A DNA stretch of 7,356 nt, taken from NCBI GenBank assembly GCA_947483345.1, contig CANKNL010000154.1, positions 1 through 7,356 of the forward strand, written 5' to 3'. This document shows, piece by piece, positions 6,472-7,356 of the stretch. The stretch is from Chitinophagaceae bacterium. Lineage in GTDB: Bacteria; Bacteroidota; Bacteroidia; Chitinophagales; Chitinophagaceae. Made by a program: the position numbers and the translations under genes. The notes under the pieces are model-generated. The model worked only from the letters and a program-made list of their open reading frames with translations. It had not been told where the DNA came from and did no database searches. The first letter of the stretch is position 1. Each line of letters starts with the position of its first letter.

Positions 6472-6479
6472 TATCTTTG
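6472..6479 (+). promoter_or_regulatory. -7 promoter element for the J-domain gene
   Basis: TATCTTTG is an exact match to the Bacteroidota -7 consensus TAnnTTTG and ends 22 bases before the ATG at 6502. The nearest TTTG upstream (6443-6446) is 25 bases away, longer than usual, so the -33 box is uncertain. It suggests that the J-domain gene can be transcribed independently of the hydrolase gene before it. Confidence 0.5.
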
Positions 6480-6501
6480 TAGCGCATTAACATACCGGAT
6501 C

Positions 6502-7356
6502 ATGGCGTTTATAGATTATTACAAAATATTAGGCATTGAAAAAAATGCAACCGAAGATGATATTAAAAAAGCGTATCGCAAGCTAGCCCGAAAACTCCAT
6601 CCTGATCTAAATCCCAATGACAAAAATGCCCATCAGAAATTTCAGCAGATCAATGAAGCCAATGAGGTTTTAAGCGATTTAGAGAAAAGAAAAAAATACG
6701 ATACTTACGGAAAAGATTGGCAGCATGCCGATCAATTTGAGCAACAAAATAAATCACAGAGACAATCAGCCAATACAGGCGGCCGGGGATTTTACGGAGA
6801 TTCAGGCGGAGGTGATTTTTCCGGTTTTTTTGATTCTATGTTTGGAGATGCAGGACATAGCAGGCAAACAAAATTTCGTGGACAGGATTTTCATGCCGAA
6901 TTGAAATTAAATTTAACAGATGCTTGTCATACACATCAACAAACGCTTACCGTAACCGGAAAGCAAATCCGCATTACCATTCCTGCCGGTATAGAAAACG
7001 GCCAGGTGATCAAACTAAAAGGTTATGGTGCACCGGGTGTTAATGGCGGCCCAACCGGAGACTTATACATCACTTTTTCAATAGCACCACATCCGCAGTT
7101 TAAACGACTGGGGTTTGATCTTTATGCAACAACAAAAATTGATCTATATACAGCACTCCTTGGTGGCGAAACAACTATTGATACACTGAATGGAAAAGTT
7201 AAATTAACAGTAAAGCCCGAAACCCAATCGGGAACAAAAATCAGGTTAAAAGGAAAAGGATTTCCGGTTTATAAAAAGGAAAATGAATTTGGAGATCTGT
7301 ATATCACTTATGAAGTGCAACTGCCTACTAACCTTACAGAAGAACAAACTAAACTT
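6502..7356 (+). CDS. cbpA: CbpA-like J-domain co-chaperone (3' end beyond the window)
   Basis: 285 codons are present and the frame is open at the right edge. Residues 4-69 are a J-domain: DYYKILGIEKNATEDDIKKAYRKLA, the HPD triad at 33-35 that stimulates DnaK ATPase, and the helix IV region ending KKYDTYG. A Gly/Phe-rich linker follows (93-115, GGRGFYGDSGGGDFSGFFDSMFG). The two DnaJ C-terminal beta domains come next: the first from about 127 (GQDFHAELKLNLTDA), with IPAGIENGQVIKLKGYG; the second from about 205 (FDLYATTKIDLYTALLGG), with GTKIRLKGKGFP. There is no CxxCxGxG zinc-finger region, so it is a class B (CbpA/DnaJB-type) protein, not the main DnaJ. Such proteins are about 300 residues long, and the last visible text (VQLPTNLTEEQTKL) is near the usual end, so perhaps 10-25 residues are missing. 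It acts in the cytoplasm with DnaK; the symbol reflects architecture only. Confidence 0.92.
   Translation, partial: MAFIDYYKILGIEKNATEDDIKKAYRKLARKLHPDLNPNDKNAHQKFQQINEANEVLSDLEKRKKYDTYGKDWQHADQFEQQNKSQRQSANTGGRGFYGDSGGGDFSGFFDSMFGDAGHSRQTKFRGQDFHAELKLNLTDACHTHQQTLTVTGKQIRITIPAGIENGQVIKLKGYGAPGVNGGPTGDLYITFSIAPHPQFKRLGFDLYATTKIDLYTALLGGETTIDTLNGKVKLTVKPETQSGTKIRLKGKGFPVYKKENEFGDLYITYEVQLPTNLTEEQTKL

Noticed and set aside
1..7356. A defence, mobile or secretion system spanning several genes
   Set aside because: Strands alternate, families are ordinary chromosomal ones, and there are no integrase, transposase, toxin-antitoxin, repeats or attachment-site features.

Overview
The window looks like a chromosomal segment from a Bacteroidota bacterium, probably from the Chitinophagaceae/Sphingobacteriia side, although the genus cannot be fixed from sequence alone. 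The reasons are AT-rich DNA, genes without clear Shine-Dalgarno sites, several matches to the Bacteroidota -7 promoter element TAnnTTTG, signal peptides ending in (K)A|Q, and families typical of the phylum (NHHQSGP-type M14 peptidase, DUF6370, DUF6600). There is no sign of phage, insertion sequence, CRISPR, tRNA or rRNA.

Layout. Positions 1-1732 (minus) hold the N-terminal 577 codons of a secreted zinc carboxypeptidase-like M14 protein that runs off the left edge. Positions 1882-2904 (plus) encode an MscS-type mechanosensitive channel, convergent with a small secreted cysteine protein of the DUF6370 type (2932-3279, minus). Positions 3405-3624 (plus) are best read as the remnant of a secreted protein gene: the signal peptide and first ~50 residues are joined, out of frame, to what looks like the normal C-terminus. 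A DUF1415 protein follows on the minus strand (3641-4189). Divergent from it, 4362-5447 encodes a secreted Trp/Tyr-rich DUF6600 protein with a long Asn/Arg-rich tail, ended by a strong hairpin terminator. Then come a YycJ/WalJ-type metallo-beta-lactamase-fold hydrolase (5581-6411, plus) and a CbpA-like J-domain co-chaperone (6502 to the right edge, plus). No stretch over 300 bases lacks a gene; the largest gap is 4190-4361.

How the genes relate. Most are single transcription units rather than one operon: strands alternate, and the plus-strand genes have their own promoter-like elements. Envelope functions dominate the left part (peptidase, channel, DUF6370, DUF6600); DNA maintenance and protein folding are on the right. 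I do not see a multi-gene novel system. The observations most worth following are the C-terminal QLNLF peptide of the YycJ-like protein, which matches the bacterial sliding-clamp-binding motif, the internally deleted gene at 3405-3624, and the promoter/inverted-repeat arrangement and odd tail of the DUF6600 gene.
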